43,942 bases of DNA from Alphaproteobacteria bacterium UBA1303 (GCA_002307315.1 DBTZ01000039.1:59489-103430); one strand, 5' to 3'. Shown: positions 32,665 to 42,367, numbered from the stretch's first letter. The notes: generated by a model not told the origin, from the sequence alone. Made by a program: numbers and translations.

Positions 32665-32680
32665 TGTCCGTTTCCGGACA
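32665..32680. promoter_or_regulatory. Candidate response-regulator operator, copy 2
   Basis: TGTCCG-TTTC-CGGACA is a perfect inverted repeat 107 bp before the adaptor gene of the export operon. Copy 1 is at 32086-32101 near the response regulator gene. It lies about 80 bp upstream of the predicted -10 box, a usual place for an activator. Confidence 0.65.
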
Positions 32681-32734
32681 GGATGATGTGCCAGCGCGAC
32701 CGCAGAACTAACTCAACCGCCTGATTTATTTAAG

Positions 32735-32764
32735 TTTCTAGCATCGGCGCAACGGCCGTATACT
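32735..32764 (+). promoter_or_regulatory. Candidate promoter of the export operon
   Basis: A good -10 box TATACT (32759-32764) with a poor -35 (TTTCTA at 32735-32740, 18-bp spacing). The weak -35 fits a promoter that needs an activator bound at 32665-32680. The Shine-Dalgarno AAAGGA (32775-32780) is six bases before the ATG at 32787. Confidence 0.5.
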
Positions 32765-32786
32765 GCATTCATACAAAGGAACGCCG

Positions 32787-34058
32787 ATGACTGACGGTAT
32801 GGACAATTTGATTGAGCCACCATGGTGGCGCCGCAAACGCCTCGCCCTCCCAGCGATTTTTGCCGGCGTTGCCATGATGGTGCTTGTTGTGGGCGTTGTG
32901 TTATGGGGCACCCGCGAACGTAGCCTTCGCGTTCAGGAAAAAACGATCACGATCTCGACCGTCGTCAAGGATTCGTTTCACGATTTCGTACCGTTGCACG
33001 GCAGCGTCGCGCCTAAGGATGTCATCTATCTCGATGCCCTGGAAGGCGGCCAGGTGGCGAAAGTTCTGGTGCAGGCCGGAGACAAAGTCACCGAAGGCCA
33101 GGAACTTATCGTCTTTCGCAATACCGCACTGGAATTGCAGGTGCTATCCGAAGAAGGACGGCTTGCCGAATCCATCACTCAAATTCAAACCTATCGCACG
33201 ACACTGGAAATCAATCGGGCGACCAACGGAAAAACGCTGGCTGGCATACAATACAACATCGACCGGCTCGACCACGATGCGGCACGTTCGGATGCGCTGC
33301 TAAAAGTGAATGCCGTATCGAAACAGACGAACCAGCAATTGCACGACGAATTAAAATATTACCGCACTCTGCTGCCGTTGCAGATGACGACCAATCGCCT
33401 GCAGGAGAAATCCCGCCGCCAGCAGCTTCCCGAACTCGAGAAGGAACTGATAAGCCTGCAGAAAAGCCTGATTGTCACTCAGCATAAGATCAAGGATTTG
33501 ATCGTCACCGCGCCGGTGACCGGCCAGATCACATCGCTGAACCTCAAAATCGGCGAAAACCGCAATCGCGGCGAACGGCTGGCGGAAATCCGTCTCGATA
33601 CCGGCTTCAAGATTTCCGCCGACGTGGACGAGTACTACCTATCCCGAGTACGCCCCAAGCAATACGCCGACGCGGATATCGACGGCAGGACCTACCGCCT
33701 GCGCGTCACCCGCGTCTACCCCCAGGTCAAGAACGGCGTTTTTTCGGTTGACCTGGACTTCGCCGGCAAGGCCCCGCCGGCATTGACCCCGGGCGCTGCG
33801 GTGCAGGGAAAGCTGTCGCTCGGTACCGACCGCCCGGGGTTGATCCTTCCCGCCGGACCGTTTCTCGAAGGCTCCGGCGGCGATTACGTCTTCGTCATAG
33901 ACGGGGGCGGCAAGCGCGCGCACAAGCGCCGCATCAAGATCGGCCGGCGCAATATCGAACAGGTGGAAGTTTTGTCCGGCCTGGAACCGGGCGACAAAGT
34001 CATCACCTCCGATTACAGCACATACGACAAGATCGACCGCATCGACATCGAAAGGTAA
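32787..34058 (+). CDS. HlyD/MacA-family periplasmic adaptor of an ABC exporter
   Basis: A 423-residue membrane-fusion protein. One N-terminal membrane anchor (about residues 14-37, ending in VVLWGT) is followed by a lipoyl-type half-motif (LHGSVAPKDVIYLDALEGGQ, KVLVQAGDKVTEGQELI), a long helical hairpin (about 120-235, coiled coil) and the second half (LIVTAPVTGQITSLNLKIGENRNRGERLAEI), then a beta-barrel and membrane-proximal domain. In MacAB-type systems the adaptor links the inner-membrane ABC pump to an outer-membrane TolC channel. No TolC gene is in the window. It is the first gene of a six-gene run, with the ATPase ATG four bases after its stop. Confidence 0.92.
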   Translation: MTDGMDNLIEPPWWRRKRLALPAIFAGVAMMVLVVGVVLWGTRERSLRVQEKTITISTVVKDSFHDFVPLHGSVAPKDVIYLDALEGGQVAKVLVQAGDKVTEGQELIVFRNTALELQVLSEEGRLAESITQIQTYRTTLEINRATNGKTLAGIQYNIDRLDHDAARSDALLKVNAVSKQTNQQLHDELKYYRTLLPLQMTTNRLQEKSRRQQLPELEKELISLQKSLIVTQHKIKDLIVTAPVTGQITSLNLKIGENRNRGERLAEIRLDTGFKISADVDEYYLSRVRPKQYADADIDGRTYRLRVTRVYPQVKNGVFSVDLDFAGKAPPALTPGAAVQGKLSLGTDRPGLILPAGPFLEGSGGDYVFVIDGGGKRAHKRRIKIGRRNIEQVEVLSGLEPGDKVITSDYSTYDKIDRIDIER

Positions 34059-34062
34059 CGCC

Positions 34063-34734
34063 ATGCTTCAACTGAATAACGTCTGCAAGAACTACCGCAC
34101 CACGGAAGTGGAGACACGCGCCCTTGCCGATATCTCGTTCGAAATATCGGCGGGAGAGTTTGTCGCCATCATGGGACCGTCCGGCTGCGGCAAATCCACC
34201 CTGCTCAATATCCTTGGCCTGCTCGATCAGCCGTCAAGCGGTTCCTATCGCCTTGCAGGCGAAGAGGTAGCCAAGGCGAGTGAGCATAAATTGACGGCGA
34301 TCCGGCGCGCGCTGATCGGGTTCGTCTTCCAGAGTTTCAATTTGATCGACGACCTGACCGTGGCGGAAAACGTCGAAGTGGCGCTGATCTACCGCAAGGA
34401 CAAGAGCCGTCGCAAACAGCGCATCGCCGAGGCGTTAGAACGCGTAGGCATCGCCCATCGCGCCAAACACCGGCCGCAACAGCTTTCCGGCGGTCAGCAG
34501 CAGCGCGTCGCCATCGCCCGTGCCCTGGTGTCTAACCCCAAGCTGATCCTCGCCGACGAACCGACCGGCAACCTCGATACCGCCAACGGCGACGCGGTGA
34601 TGGGTTATCTGACCGGCGCCGCCAAGGCCGGCACCACCGTCATTATGGTAACCCACTCGCTGGTTCATGCCGCGGCGGCACAACGCACCATCAAGCTGCT
34701 CGATGGACATGTGGTCAGTGAGACTAAGCTTTAG
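34063..34734 (+). CDS. ABC transporter ATPase, MacB/LolD type
   Basis: A 223-residue nucleotide-binding protein: Walker A GPSGCGKST (residues 38-46), Q-loop FVFQSFNLIDDLT, signature LSGGQQQRVAIARAL, Walker B LILADEPTGNLD and the switch His in VTHS. The N-x-D after TG in TGNLD is typical of the MacB/LolD group, which drives lipoprotein or peptide and toxin transport by a mechanical stroke through FtsX-type permeases. It is the only ATPase in the operon and must serve all three permeases downstream if each is active. Confidence 0.95.
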   Translation: MLQLNNVCKNYRTTEVETRALADISFEISAGEFVAIMGPSGCGKSTLLNILGLLDQPSSGSYRLAGEEVAKASEHKLTAIRRALIGFVFQSFNLIDDLTVAENVEVALIYRKDKSRRKQRIAEALERVGIAHRAKHRPQQLSGGQQQRVAIARALVSNPKLILADEPTGNLDTANGDAVMGYLTGAAKAGTTVIMVTHSLVHAAAAQRTIKLLDGHVVSETKL

Positions 34735-34754
34735 ATTCCAGAATTGGTCATGCT

Positions 34755-37220
34755 ATGATTAAGAATTATTTTTTTGTCGCGATCCGAAACTTCATCCGTC
34801 ACAAGCTTTACAGCTTCATCGCCGTCGCGGGGCTTGCGTTTGGTCTCGCCTGCGCGATTCTGATCGGGCTCTATGTCCAAGAAGAGCTTTCTTTCGATGC
34901 GTGGCTGTCTGATAGCCAGCGCATTTTTCGTGTCGACATTGTCATGCATCCTCAGGGACTGGAACCAGTCAACCTCGGCGGATCGCCGATACCGCTGGGG
35001 GAGAGTATGGCGGCAGAACTTCCCGGGATTGCAGCGCAGACCCACTTTACCAACCAATCCTATACGGTTGAAGTAAACCATCAGCGATATTGGGAGTGGG
35101 GCGTTGCGGTCGGTCACGACTTCTTCAACGTCATTCGGCTACCGCTGGTCGAAGGCGATCCGGCAAAGGTATTCGAACACCCCGATGCGGTGGTGATTAC
35201 CCAAGCCACGGCGCGCAAATATTTCGGCGACGTCAGTCCGATTGGAAAAACACTGCTGTTCGACGGCAATAAGGCAAGGATCGTCACCGGCATAGTAAAG
35301 GATTTGCCCTACAATACGCAGTTTTCCGGAAACATTTTTATTCCCTACCAGCCGCCGCCGCCGGATGCTGGCAGCAACATGCAAGTTGAACGGGATTTTG
35401 AAAGAACATCCAGTTGGATAAGGTTCCCCGCCTCGACATATGTCCGCCTCGCCCCCGGGGTCTCCCAGAGTAGCATCGAGGCGCAGATACCGCAACTTTT
35501 TGCGCGCCATATCTCCACGGCGACGTTGGCGTCGGTAGCTTCCGTGGTCAATCGACCGATCAAAGATTTCATCAGCGCCAAAGTGGTTCCACTGCGCGAC
35601 GTGCATCTCACGGCCGACTATCATCACGGCATGAAGCCGGGCAACAGCCTGACCACAGTTTACGGCCTGATTGCCATAGCGCTGCTAATTCTGCTAATCG
35701 CCGGGCTGAATTTCACCAATCTCGCCACCGCACGCGCATTTCTGCGCAGCCGCGAGGTCGGCTTACGTAAGGCGGTTGGCGCTCGACGTAAGCAACTGGT
35801 GGTGCAATTTCTTGCCGAGTCGGTGTTGACGGCTACATTGGCGCTGGTTTTCGCTCTGGCGACGGTTGAGCTTCTGCTACCGGCCTATGGAAATTTCCTC
35901 GGGCATGAGGTTGTTTTCGACTATGTCCGCAATTGGCGGTTTTCCATGATCGTCGTGGCGGGAACCGTTGTCGTCGGGCTGTTGGGCGGCATTTATCCGG
36001 CACTTGTTCTTTCCGGCTTCAGTCCCGCAGCGGCGTTCCGGCCCACGGCCGTCAACCCGACGCGATCCGCCGCTCTGCGCACGGCTCTGGTAGTGATACA
36101 GTTTGCGATTTCCATCGGTCTCGGCATAGCCGTCATCGTGATGTTTGCCCAAATCAAATACGCCCGCCAAATCGATCTGGGCTTCAATCACGACAATATG
36201 GTGATGCTATCACTGTACAAGTCCGGCCTTACCCCATCGGCCCAGGAAAGCCTAATGCAAACGCTTTCCAGAAGTCCCGACATTACTGGTGTGGCACTGT
36301 CAAGCAAGGCACCGGCTGACGAGGGAGACGAATTGAGTTTTGCCCGAGCGTTAGGAAATCCGCAGAAGCTTTCCGTTCAGACGGTTTCGATTTCTCCCGG
36401 ATTCGCCGCCGTCTACGGAATGAAACTCATCGCCGGGCGTATGCTGTCAGCGGACAGGATCACCGACCGCAATCAAGGGCAAGGCATCGAAGACGGAAAG
36501 AACGTGGTTGTTGACGAAAGTACCGCGCGCGACCTCGGATTCACGCCGCAAAGCGCAGTGGGAAAGACGGTCGAAATGGTGTTCGCGCGCGTGACGATCG
36601 CAGGTGTCGTTCGCAACGCCCATTTTCAAGGCGCCCAGGCGGTAGCGACACCGCGGACGGTGTATTACTACAATCCGGACCATGTGAACCGCATATCCAT
36701 CCGTGTGAAGGGGGGCAGTATCCCCGATGCGTTGGCCGTTATTGACAATACTTGGCGCCGATATGCGCAAGGCACCCCCATCCAGCGCTGGTTCCTCGGC
36801 GACCGGATTGACCAACTTTACGCCAACGCCGAAAGACAAGGCATCATGCTGTCGGCCTTCGTCGTGATTGCCGTCCTTATCTCCTGTCTTGGTCTATTCG
36901 GCTTAGCAGCCTTTACCGCTGAACGCCGCACCAAGGAAATTGCCATTCGCAAGATCTTCGGCGCCGACAGCGGGGAAATCATTCGTCTGCTTTTACGTCA
37001 GTTTACCATCCCGGTTCTGCTGGCCAATCTGATTGCCTGGCCGGTGGCGTATTTCTATCTGCAGCGCTGGCTTGAAGGCTACGCCTACCGTATCGATCTC
37101 AGTCTGATTTATTTCTTCGCCGCAGGTCTGAGTGCGCTGGTTATCGCCTGGGCAACCGTAATTGTTCACGCCTTGCATGTTGCCCGGAAAAAGCCCGTTG
37201 CAGCACTGCGCTACGAATAG
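34755..37220 (+). CDS. MacB/FtsX-type ABC permease, long form, first copy
   Basis: An 821-residue permease made of two halves, each a periplasmic MacB core domain plus an FtsX membrane module. The first segment is RNFIRHKLYSFIAVAGLAFG. A central membrane block has TTVYGLIAIALLILLIAGLN, then a coupling segment SREVGLRKAVGARRKQLVVQ. The C-terminal block has SCLGLFGLAAFTAERRTKEI and AIRKIFGA. Eight membrane helices are expected. The protein ends in VAALRYE, as do the two permeases downstream. It lies 20 bp after the ATPase gene. Sequence similarity to the next two genes is clear but lower than between those two. Confidence 0.92.
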   Translation: MIKNYFFVAIRNFIRHKLYSFIAVAGLAFGLACAILIGLYVQEELSFDAWLSDSQRIFRVDIVMHPQGLEPVNLGGSPIPLGESMAAELPGIAAQTHFTNQSYTVEVNHQRYWEWGVAVGHDFFNVIRLPLVEGDPAKVFEHPDAVVITQATARKYFGDVSPIGKTLLFDGNKARIVTGIVKDLPYNTQFSGNIFIPYQPPPPDAGSNMQVERDFERTSSWIRFPASTYVRLAPGVSQSSIEAQIPQLFARHISTATLASVASVVNRPIKDFISAKVVPLRDVHLTADYHHGMKPGNSLTTVYGLIAIALLILLIAGLNFTNLATARAFLRSREVGLRKAVGARRKQLVVQFLAESVLTATLALVFALATVELLLPAYGNFLGHEVVFDYVRNWRFSMIVVAGTVVVGLLGGIYPALVLSGFSPAAAFRPTAVNPTRSAALRTALVVIQFAISIGLGIAVIVMFAQIKYARQIDLGFNHDNMVMLSLYKSGLTPSAQESLMQTLSRSPDITGVALSSKAPADEGDELSFARALGNPQKLSVQTVSISPGFAAVYGMKLIAGRMLSADRITDRNQGQGIEDGKNVVVDESTARDLGFTPQSAVGKTVEMVFARVTIAGVVRNAHFQGAQAVATPRTVYYYNPDHVNRISIRVKGGSIPDALAVIDNTWRRYAQGTPIQRWFLGDRIDQLYANAERQGIMLSAFVVIAVLISCLGLFGLAAFTAERRTKEIAIRKIFGADSGEIIRLLLRQFTIPVLLANLIAWPVAYFYLQRWLEGYAYRIDLSLIYFFAAGLSALVIAWATVIVHALHVARKKPVAALRYE

Positions 37221-37227
37221 GCCGAAA

Positions 37228-39639
37228 ATGTTTCGCCATTACCTAACCTCTGTGCTGCGCAGTCTTGCCCGCAACAAATTGTATGCGGCGATCAATATCA
37301 TCGGGCTGGCGGTCGGTTTTGCCGCGGCGATATTGGTCGGCCTCTACGTGCGGGACGAACTGACTTACGACAAATGGATTCCCGGCGCCGAAAACGTTTA
37401 TGTCGGATTTATCGTCGCCGATTTGCCCGGCCGTCCGAAATTCATGACAGACGGCCTGCCGGGCGACTTTGCGGCCGCGCTAAAAATCGATATCCCCGCC
37501 ATTGCCGATACCGCCAGAATAGAACCGGCGGTTCGCAGCTTCCGCCACGGGGCGGTTGAAGCCAACGAACGTCTTTACTTCGCAGATGCCAACCTCTTCG
37601 CGATTCTGAAGCCGCCGGTTATCGCAGGCAACCTTGCAACCGCCTTACGCCGCCCGGACGGCATCGTCATCACAAGGAAGATGGCACGTAAGTATTTCGG
37701 CAGCGACGACGCTATCGGCAAAACAATCGAGATCGATCGCGCGCACACCATGCAGGTGACGGCTGTGTTAAAGGATTTCCCATCCAACACCAATCTGGTC
37801 GCAGAGATATTTGTTCCCGGCCACGCCGTTTTTTCACAATTGGCATATGAAGATGCGCATTTCAAGAAAGAAGGCTTTACGCTGAATTCGAGCACGCTGC
37901 TGCGGCTTATTCCCGGTGCGAAGGCGGATGATGTGGCTCGCGCATTGCCCGCGTTTTTCCACTGCCACCGGCAAATCGATCCGGACAAAAAGGTGAACCT
38001 CGAAATCGTTCCGCTTACGGACCGCCACCTGCGTCCGACGACGATCGGCAATATGGCGCGCTCGGCTGACAAGAGCACGGTATGCGCCCTCGGGGTCATC
38101 GGTATCCTGATCCTCCTGATCGCGATCATCAATTTCGTCAATCTGATGACGGCGCGGGCATCGCGGCGCGCCATGGAAGTAGGCATCCGCAAGGCCACTG
38201 GGGCATCTCGCGGTGATCTGATCGTGCAATTTGTTGGCGAAGCCATGATGTATGTGATGTTCAGCATGGTGCTGAGTTTCGCGCTGATCGAATTGTTGTT
38301 ACCGTCGCTGAACGCTTTTCTCGCCCGCAACATCGTCTTCGATTATTGGCGCGAGCCGTGGATGCTGATCGGACTGGCCGGGCTCGTGCTAGCCGTCGGG
38401 TTGGTAGCGGGTGCTTATCCCGCCTTCGTTCTGTCTGCCTTCCAACCGGTGCATGTTCTCAAAGCGAGTATGGCCAAAACGGGAGGTAGGCATGGCTTGC
38501 GAGAAGCGCTGGTCGTTTTGCAGTTTGCCATTCTCATTGGGCTGATCGTCGCCGCAGGCGTGGTTTATCGTCAGATGCAGTTCGCGCAGAACGAGGCATT
38601 GCGGCTCGACAAGGATCAGGTGTTGCTGGTCGAAGGCCCTTGCCATACCGCGCTATCGGACACCATCAGGACGCTTCCAGGCGTTCGCGGCCTTGTCTGC
38701 TCCAGCCCAAACGCCTTGAACTTTGGCCAAATCTGCAATGATGCTCGCCGTCCTGGCGGCCAAAAGACTCTGCTCTGCAGCGCCCAGGTCGATTACGGAT
38801 TTTTCGAGTTTTATGGTCTGAAAGCGCTCGCCGGGCGGTTCTTTTCGGAGAAACACGGCATGGACGCCGGCTCCAACGACCCCAACGCACCGCGGCAGCC
38901 CAGCATTATCGTCAACGAAAGCGCCGCCAGAAAGCTCGGGTTCGCCAGCGCGCAAGCGGCTGTCGGCAAAACCGTCTTGACCGAGGGGCCATCAAGCGAT
39001 CGTCCGCAGTCCTCCGAAATTATCGGCGTTGTGCCGGATTTCTCGCTGAAATCGATCCGCGATCCGGTCAATGCCACCGCCTATTATGTCAACACGAACG
39101 GCAACCAATATCTGAACGTGCGTCTCACCGGCCAGCATGTTCCCGAGACGCTTGCCGCTATCGACCGCGCCTGGCGGCAGTCCGGTCAGCCAAAGCCGAT
39201 TACCCGAAAATTCCTCGATCGATATGTCCAAGGTCTCTATCTCGACGTCATTCGCCAAGGGCAGATTTTTGCGCTCTTCGCCGTGTTGGCCGTGCTGATC
39301 GCCTGTCTCGGCATGTTCGGACTTTCTGCCTTCACGGCCGAACAGCGCACCAAGGAGATCGGCATCCGCAAGGCGATGGGCGCGGAGACCGGCGACATCT
39401 TGCGCTTGTTGCTCTGGCAATTTGCAAGGCCGGTATTATGGGCCAATGTGATCGCTTGGCCGGTTGCCGGATATCTGATGTGGCGCTGGCTGCAGGGCTT
39501 TGCCTATCGCATCGAGCTACCGTTGTGGCTGTTTCCGGCCGCTTCGGTACTGGCGCTTGGCATCGCGCTCCTGACCGTCTTGCTCCATTCATGGCTGGTT
39601 GCCTGCGCCAGGCCGGTCACCGCGCTGCGGTACGAATGA
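37228..39639 (+). CDS. MacB/FtsX-type ABC permease, second copy
   Basis: An 803-residue permease with the same two-half layout as its neighbours. It has an N-terminal helix (SLARNKLYAAINIIGLAVGF), the central NFVNLMTARASRRAMEVGIR coupling region, and a C-terminal RTKEIGIRKAMGAETGDI, ending VTALRYE. The ATG at 37228 (MFRHYLTSVLRS) is preferred over an upstream in-frame ATG at 37162 that overlaps the previous gene by 59 bp. It is closely similar to the next gene along its full length, so the pair is a tandem duplication. Differences concentrate in the periplasmic domains, for example about residues 210-260, which may alter the cargo. Confidence 0.92.
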   Translation: MFRHYLTSVLRSLARNKLYAAINIIGLAVGFAAAILVGLYVRDELTYDKWIPGAENVYVGFIVADLPGRPKFMTDGLPGDFAAALKIDIPAIADTARIEPAVRSFRHGAVEANERLYFADANLFAILKPPVIAGNLATALRRPDGIVITRKMARKYFGSDDAIGKTIEIDRAHTMQVTAVLKDFPSNTNLVAEIFVPGHAVFSQLAYEDAHFKKEGFTLNSSTLLRLIPGAKADDVARALPAFFHCHRQIDPDKKVNLEIVPLTDRHLRPTTIGNMARSADKSTVCALGVIGILILLIAIINFVNLMTARASRRAMEVGIRKATGASRGDLIVQFVGEAMMYVMFSMVLSFALIELLLPSLNAFLARNIVFDYWREPWMLIGLAGLVLAVGLVAGAYPAFVLSAFQPVHVLKASMAKTGGRHGLREALVVLQFAILIGLIVAAGVVYRQMQFAQNEALRLDKDQVLLVEGPCHTALSDTIRTLPGVRGLVCSSPNALNFGQICNDARRPGGQKTLLCSAQVDYGFFEFYGLKALAGRFFSEKHGMDAGSNDPNAPRQPSIIVNESAARKLGFASAQAAVGKTVLTEGPSSDRPQSSEIIGVVPDFSLKSIRDPVNATAYYVNTNGNQYLNVRLTGQHVPETLAAIDRAWRQSGQPKPITRKFLDRYVQGLYLDVIRQGQIFALFAVLAVLIACLGMFGLSAFTAEQRTKEIGIRKAMGAETGDILRLLLWQFARPVLWANVIAWPVAGYLMWRWLQGFAYRIELPLWLFPAASVLALGIALLTVLLHSWLVACARPVTALRYE

Positions 39640-39649
39640 CGGAGAGAAC

Positions 39650-42067
39650 ATGTTTCGACATTATCTGACCGCAGCACTGCGCAATCTCGCTCGCAACAAG
39701 CTATATGCGGCGATCAACATTTTCGGCTTGGCTGTCGGCTTCGCGGCTGCGATCCTGATTGGGCTCTATGTGCGTGACGAGTTCAGCTACAACCGCTGGG
39801 TTCCCGGTGCCGACCGGATCTACAACGTCTACTCGATCGCAAACCCGCCCGGCCGTCCGCCGATGGTTCTCGATACGACGGATGCCGATTTCGCCGACCT
39901 GCTCAAACTGGAAATACCGCAAATTCGTGAAACGACGCGGATCATGCCTATTTCGCATAGCTTGCGTCATGGCTCGGTCGAGGCGATGCAAAAGATCTAT
40001 TGGGCCGACGCCAATGTCTTTTCCTTCCTGATTATGCCCGTCGTGGCCGGCGACCTCCAATCCGCATTGCAGCATCCCGACAGTATCGTCATCACCCGCA
40101 AGATGGCGCGCAAGTTTTTTGGCAGCGACAATCCCATCGGCAAAACCATCGAGATCGACCGTGCCCACCCCATGCAGGTGACGGCTGTCCTGGAAGACTA
40201 TCCGTCGAACACAACCTTGGCGGCGGAAATATTCGCATCCGGCAAGGCCGATTTTTCCTATTTGGCAGATCGGGACAGACATCGGCCCTCCTCCTCCAGC
40301 GGAGGATACGAAGCCTCCGTCCATGTGCTGTTGCGTCTGCGGCCGGGTGTTGAACCGGGAGAGATCAAACCGGCTTTGGAGAGCTTTTTTAGCCGGCATC
40401 GCAAATTCAATCCTCCCGATATGATCAAGCTGGGGATCGTTCCGCTATCGGAGGTTCATCTGTATCCGGCTGGCATGGTCGAGATGATGCCGCCCAATGA
40501 CCGCGCAACGGTGTACGCGGTTGCTGCCATCGGCATTCTGATCCTTCTCATCGCCGTTTTTAACTTCGTCAATCTCATGACGGCCCGCGCCTCGCGTCGC
40601 GCCGTCGAAGTCGGCGTTCGCAAGGCGGCGGGAGCATCGCGCGGCAATCTCGTTATCCAGTTTGTCGGTGAAGCCATGCTGTATGTAGCGCTCAGCATGA
40701 TTGTGGCGCTGGCGCTGGTCGAGCTGTTGCTGCCGGTAATGAATGCTTTTCTCGGCCGCGGCATCGCTTTCGATTATTGGCGCGAGCCGTGGATCCTCGC
40801 AGGAATCGCTATTTTAATGATGGCCGTCGGGTTGTTGGCTGGCGCCTATCCGGCATTCGTGCTGTCGGCGTTCCGGCCCGGGGTGGTCCTTAAGGCGGGC
40901 AAGGCAAAAACCGGGCGGATGCGCGGTGTGCGCGGAATGCTTGTCGTCATGCAATTTGCCATCCTCATCGGAATGATTATCGCCGCCGGCGTGGTGTACA
41001 GCCAGACGCGCTTTGCATTCGAAGGCGCGATAAGGTTGGACAAGGACCAGGTATTACTGATCGAAGGGCCGTGCCATACGGCTCTTGAGCAAAATCTCCG
41101 CGCTATTTCGGGAGTTCGCGGCGTTGCGTGTACCAGCCCGACATCTCTTGGTCTTGAGGTCAATCAAACCCCCGCCGTCTTGTCCGACGGCAGGCAGGTG
41201 TTTCTATTTCGCGGTGATGTAGATTTCGGTCTTTTCGAATTCTACGGCATCAAGCCGGTTGCCGGACGGCTTTTTTCGGAAAAGCACAGTGCCGATGCCG
41301 TCTCAAGCGACCCGAACGCCCCTTGGCACCCAGCGCTGATCATCAATGAAAGCGCCGTGCCTATGCTTGGATTCGCCAACCCTCAGGCTGCAATCGGAAA
41401 GATGATCAAGGTAACCGGAGAAACCGATAAGGCCAAACCGTCGGAAGTCGTCGGTGTTGTGCCGGATTTCTCGTTGAAGTCGATACGCGATGAGATTGGG
41501 CCGACCGTGTATTTTGTCAATCCGGCCCGGAATCGCTATTTGAACGTGCGCCTCACCGGCCAACAGATTCCAGAAACCCTGGCGGCGATCGACCGCGTAT
41601 GGCGGCTGTCCGGTCCGCCCAAACCCATGACGCGATTTTTTCTCGATGAACACATGCAAAATCTTTACCTCGACATGGTCCGCCAAGGTCAGGTCTTTGC
41701 TATTTTCGCCGGACTGGCAGTGCTGATCGCCAGCTTTGGCTTGTTCGGGCTCTCCGCCTTCACCGCCGAGCAGCGCACCAAGGAAATCGGCATCCGCAAG
41801 GCAATGGGGGCCGATACGCGCGACATCCTGCATCTTTTGCTCTGGCAATTCGCCAAGCCGGTGTTGTGGGCGAACCTGATTGCCTGGCCGGTCGCCGGCT
41901 ATCTGATGCATCGCTGGCTGCAAGGCTTCGCTTATCGCATTGCACTTTCGCCCTGGCTGTTTCTCGCCGCTTCGGGACTGGCGCTTGGCATAGCGCTCCT
42001 GACGGTTTTGCTTCATTCCTGGCTGGTTGCACGCGCTAAGCCGGTCACAGCATTGCGGTATGAGTAG
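39650..42067 (+). CDS. MacB/FtsX-type ABC permease, third copy
   Basis: An 805-residue paralogue of the preceding gene: MFRHYLTAALRNLARNKLYA at the start, NFVNLMTARASRRAVEVGVR in the middle, RTKEIGIRKAMGADTRDI near the end and VTALRYE at the C-terminus. A GGAGAG Shine-Dalgarno lies just before the ATG at 39650, ten bases after the previous stop. Both frames are intact, so both copies look functional. They may form heterodimers with each other, since FtsX-type transporters work as permease dimers (inference). Confidence 0.92.
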   Translation: MFRHYLTAALRNLARNKLYAAINIFGLAVGFAAAILIGLYVRDEFSYNRWVPGADRIYNVYSIANPPGRPPMVLDTTDADFADLLKLEIPQIRETTRIMPISHSLRHGSVEAMQKIYWADANVFSFLIMPVVAGDLQSALQHPDSIVITRKMARKFFGSDNPIGKTIEIDRAHPMQVTAVLEDYPSNTTLAAEIFASGKADFSYLADRDRHRPSSSSGGYEASVHVLLRLRPGVEPGEIKPALESFFSRHRKFNPPDMIKLGIVPLSEVHLYPAGMVEMMPPNDRATVYAVAAIGILILLIAVFNFVNLMTARASRRAVEVGVRKAAGASRGNLVIQFVGEAMLYVALSMIVALALVELLLPVMNAFLGRGIAFDYWREPWILAGIAILMMAVGLLAGAYPAFVLSAFRPGVVLKAGKAKTGRMRGVRGMLVVMQFAILIGMIIAAGVVYSQTRFAFEGAIRLDKDQVLLIEGPCHTALEQNLRAISGVRGVACTSPTSLGLEVNQTPAVLSDGRQVFLFRGDVDFGLFEFYGIKPVAGRLFSEKHSADAVSSDPNAPWHPALIINESAVPMLGFANPQAAIGKMIKVTGETDKAKPSEVVGVVPDFSLKSIRDEIGPTVYFVNPARNRYLNVRLTGQQIPETLAAIDRVWRLSGPPKPMTRFFLDEHMQNLYLDMVRQGQVFAIFAGLAVLIASFGLFGLSAFTAEQRTKEIGIRKAMGADTRDILHLLLWQFAKPVLWANLIAWPVAGYLMHRWLQGFAYRIALSPWLFLAASGLALGIALLTVLLHSWLVARAKPVTALRYE

Positions 42068-42077
42068 GGAGACATCG

Positions 42078-42332
42078 ATGACAACGGTTGGCAAGACATG
42101 GCGGCGACGCAAACGCGAGCGGCCGCAAGAGATTCGCGCCGCAGCACTGGCCGAGTTTTCACGCCAGAGTTTCGACACCGTGACGATGGATCAGATTGCC
42201 GATCGTGCCGGCGTCACAAAAGGAACGATCTATCTGTATTACGCCAGCAAGCAGGAACTTTTCGGTACACTTCTTGGTGAGCTTGGTGATCTTGGCGATC
42301 GGGATATTGACCGGTCGCGTACAGCGATTTGA
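42078..42332 (+). pseudogene. TetR-family regulator reduced to its DNA-binding domain
   Basis: Only 84 residues: a basic N-terminus, then a full TetR helix-turn-helix (REIRAAALAEFSRQSFDTVT, MDQIADRAGVTKGTIYLYYA, SKQELFGTLL), then a stop after RSRTAI. Family members are about 190-210 residues, with a C-terminal ligand and dimer domain of at least 110 residues. Only 35 bp separate the stop from the next gene, so the missing part is not simply frameshifted; it is deleted. The gene starts ten bases after the third permease with GGGAG upstream, as part of the operon. It may be a dead remnant or a small HTH protein that still binds DNA. Confidence 0.75.
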
Positions 42333-42367
42333 ATACAGAGGCCGGCGACAAGCAGGGGAGGTGAGCA

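Noticed and set aside
32787..34734. Type I secretion system for the giant repeat protein
   Set aside because: The ATPase is a stand-alone MacB/LolD type with FtsX permeases, not an HlyB-type fused exporter. It also lies 16 kb away with its own regulator.
42078..42332. Simple frameshift as the cause of the short TetR gene
   Set aside because: Only 35 bp remain before the next gene, so there is no room for the missing C-terminal domain in any frame.
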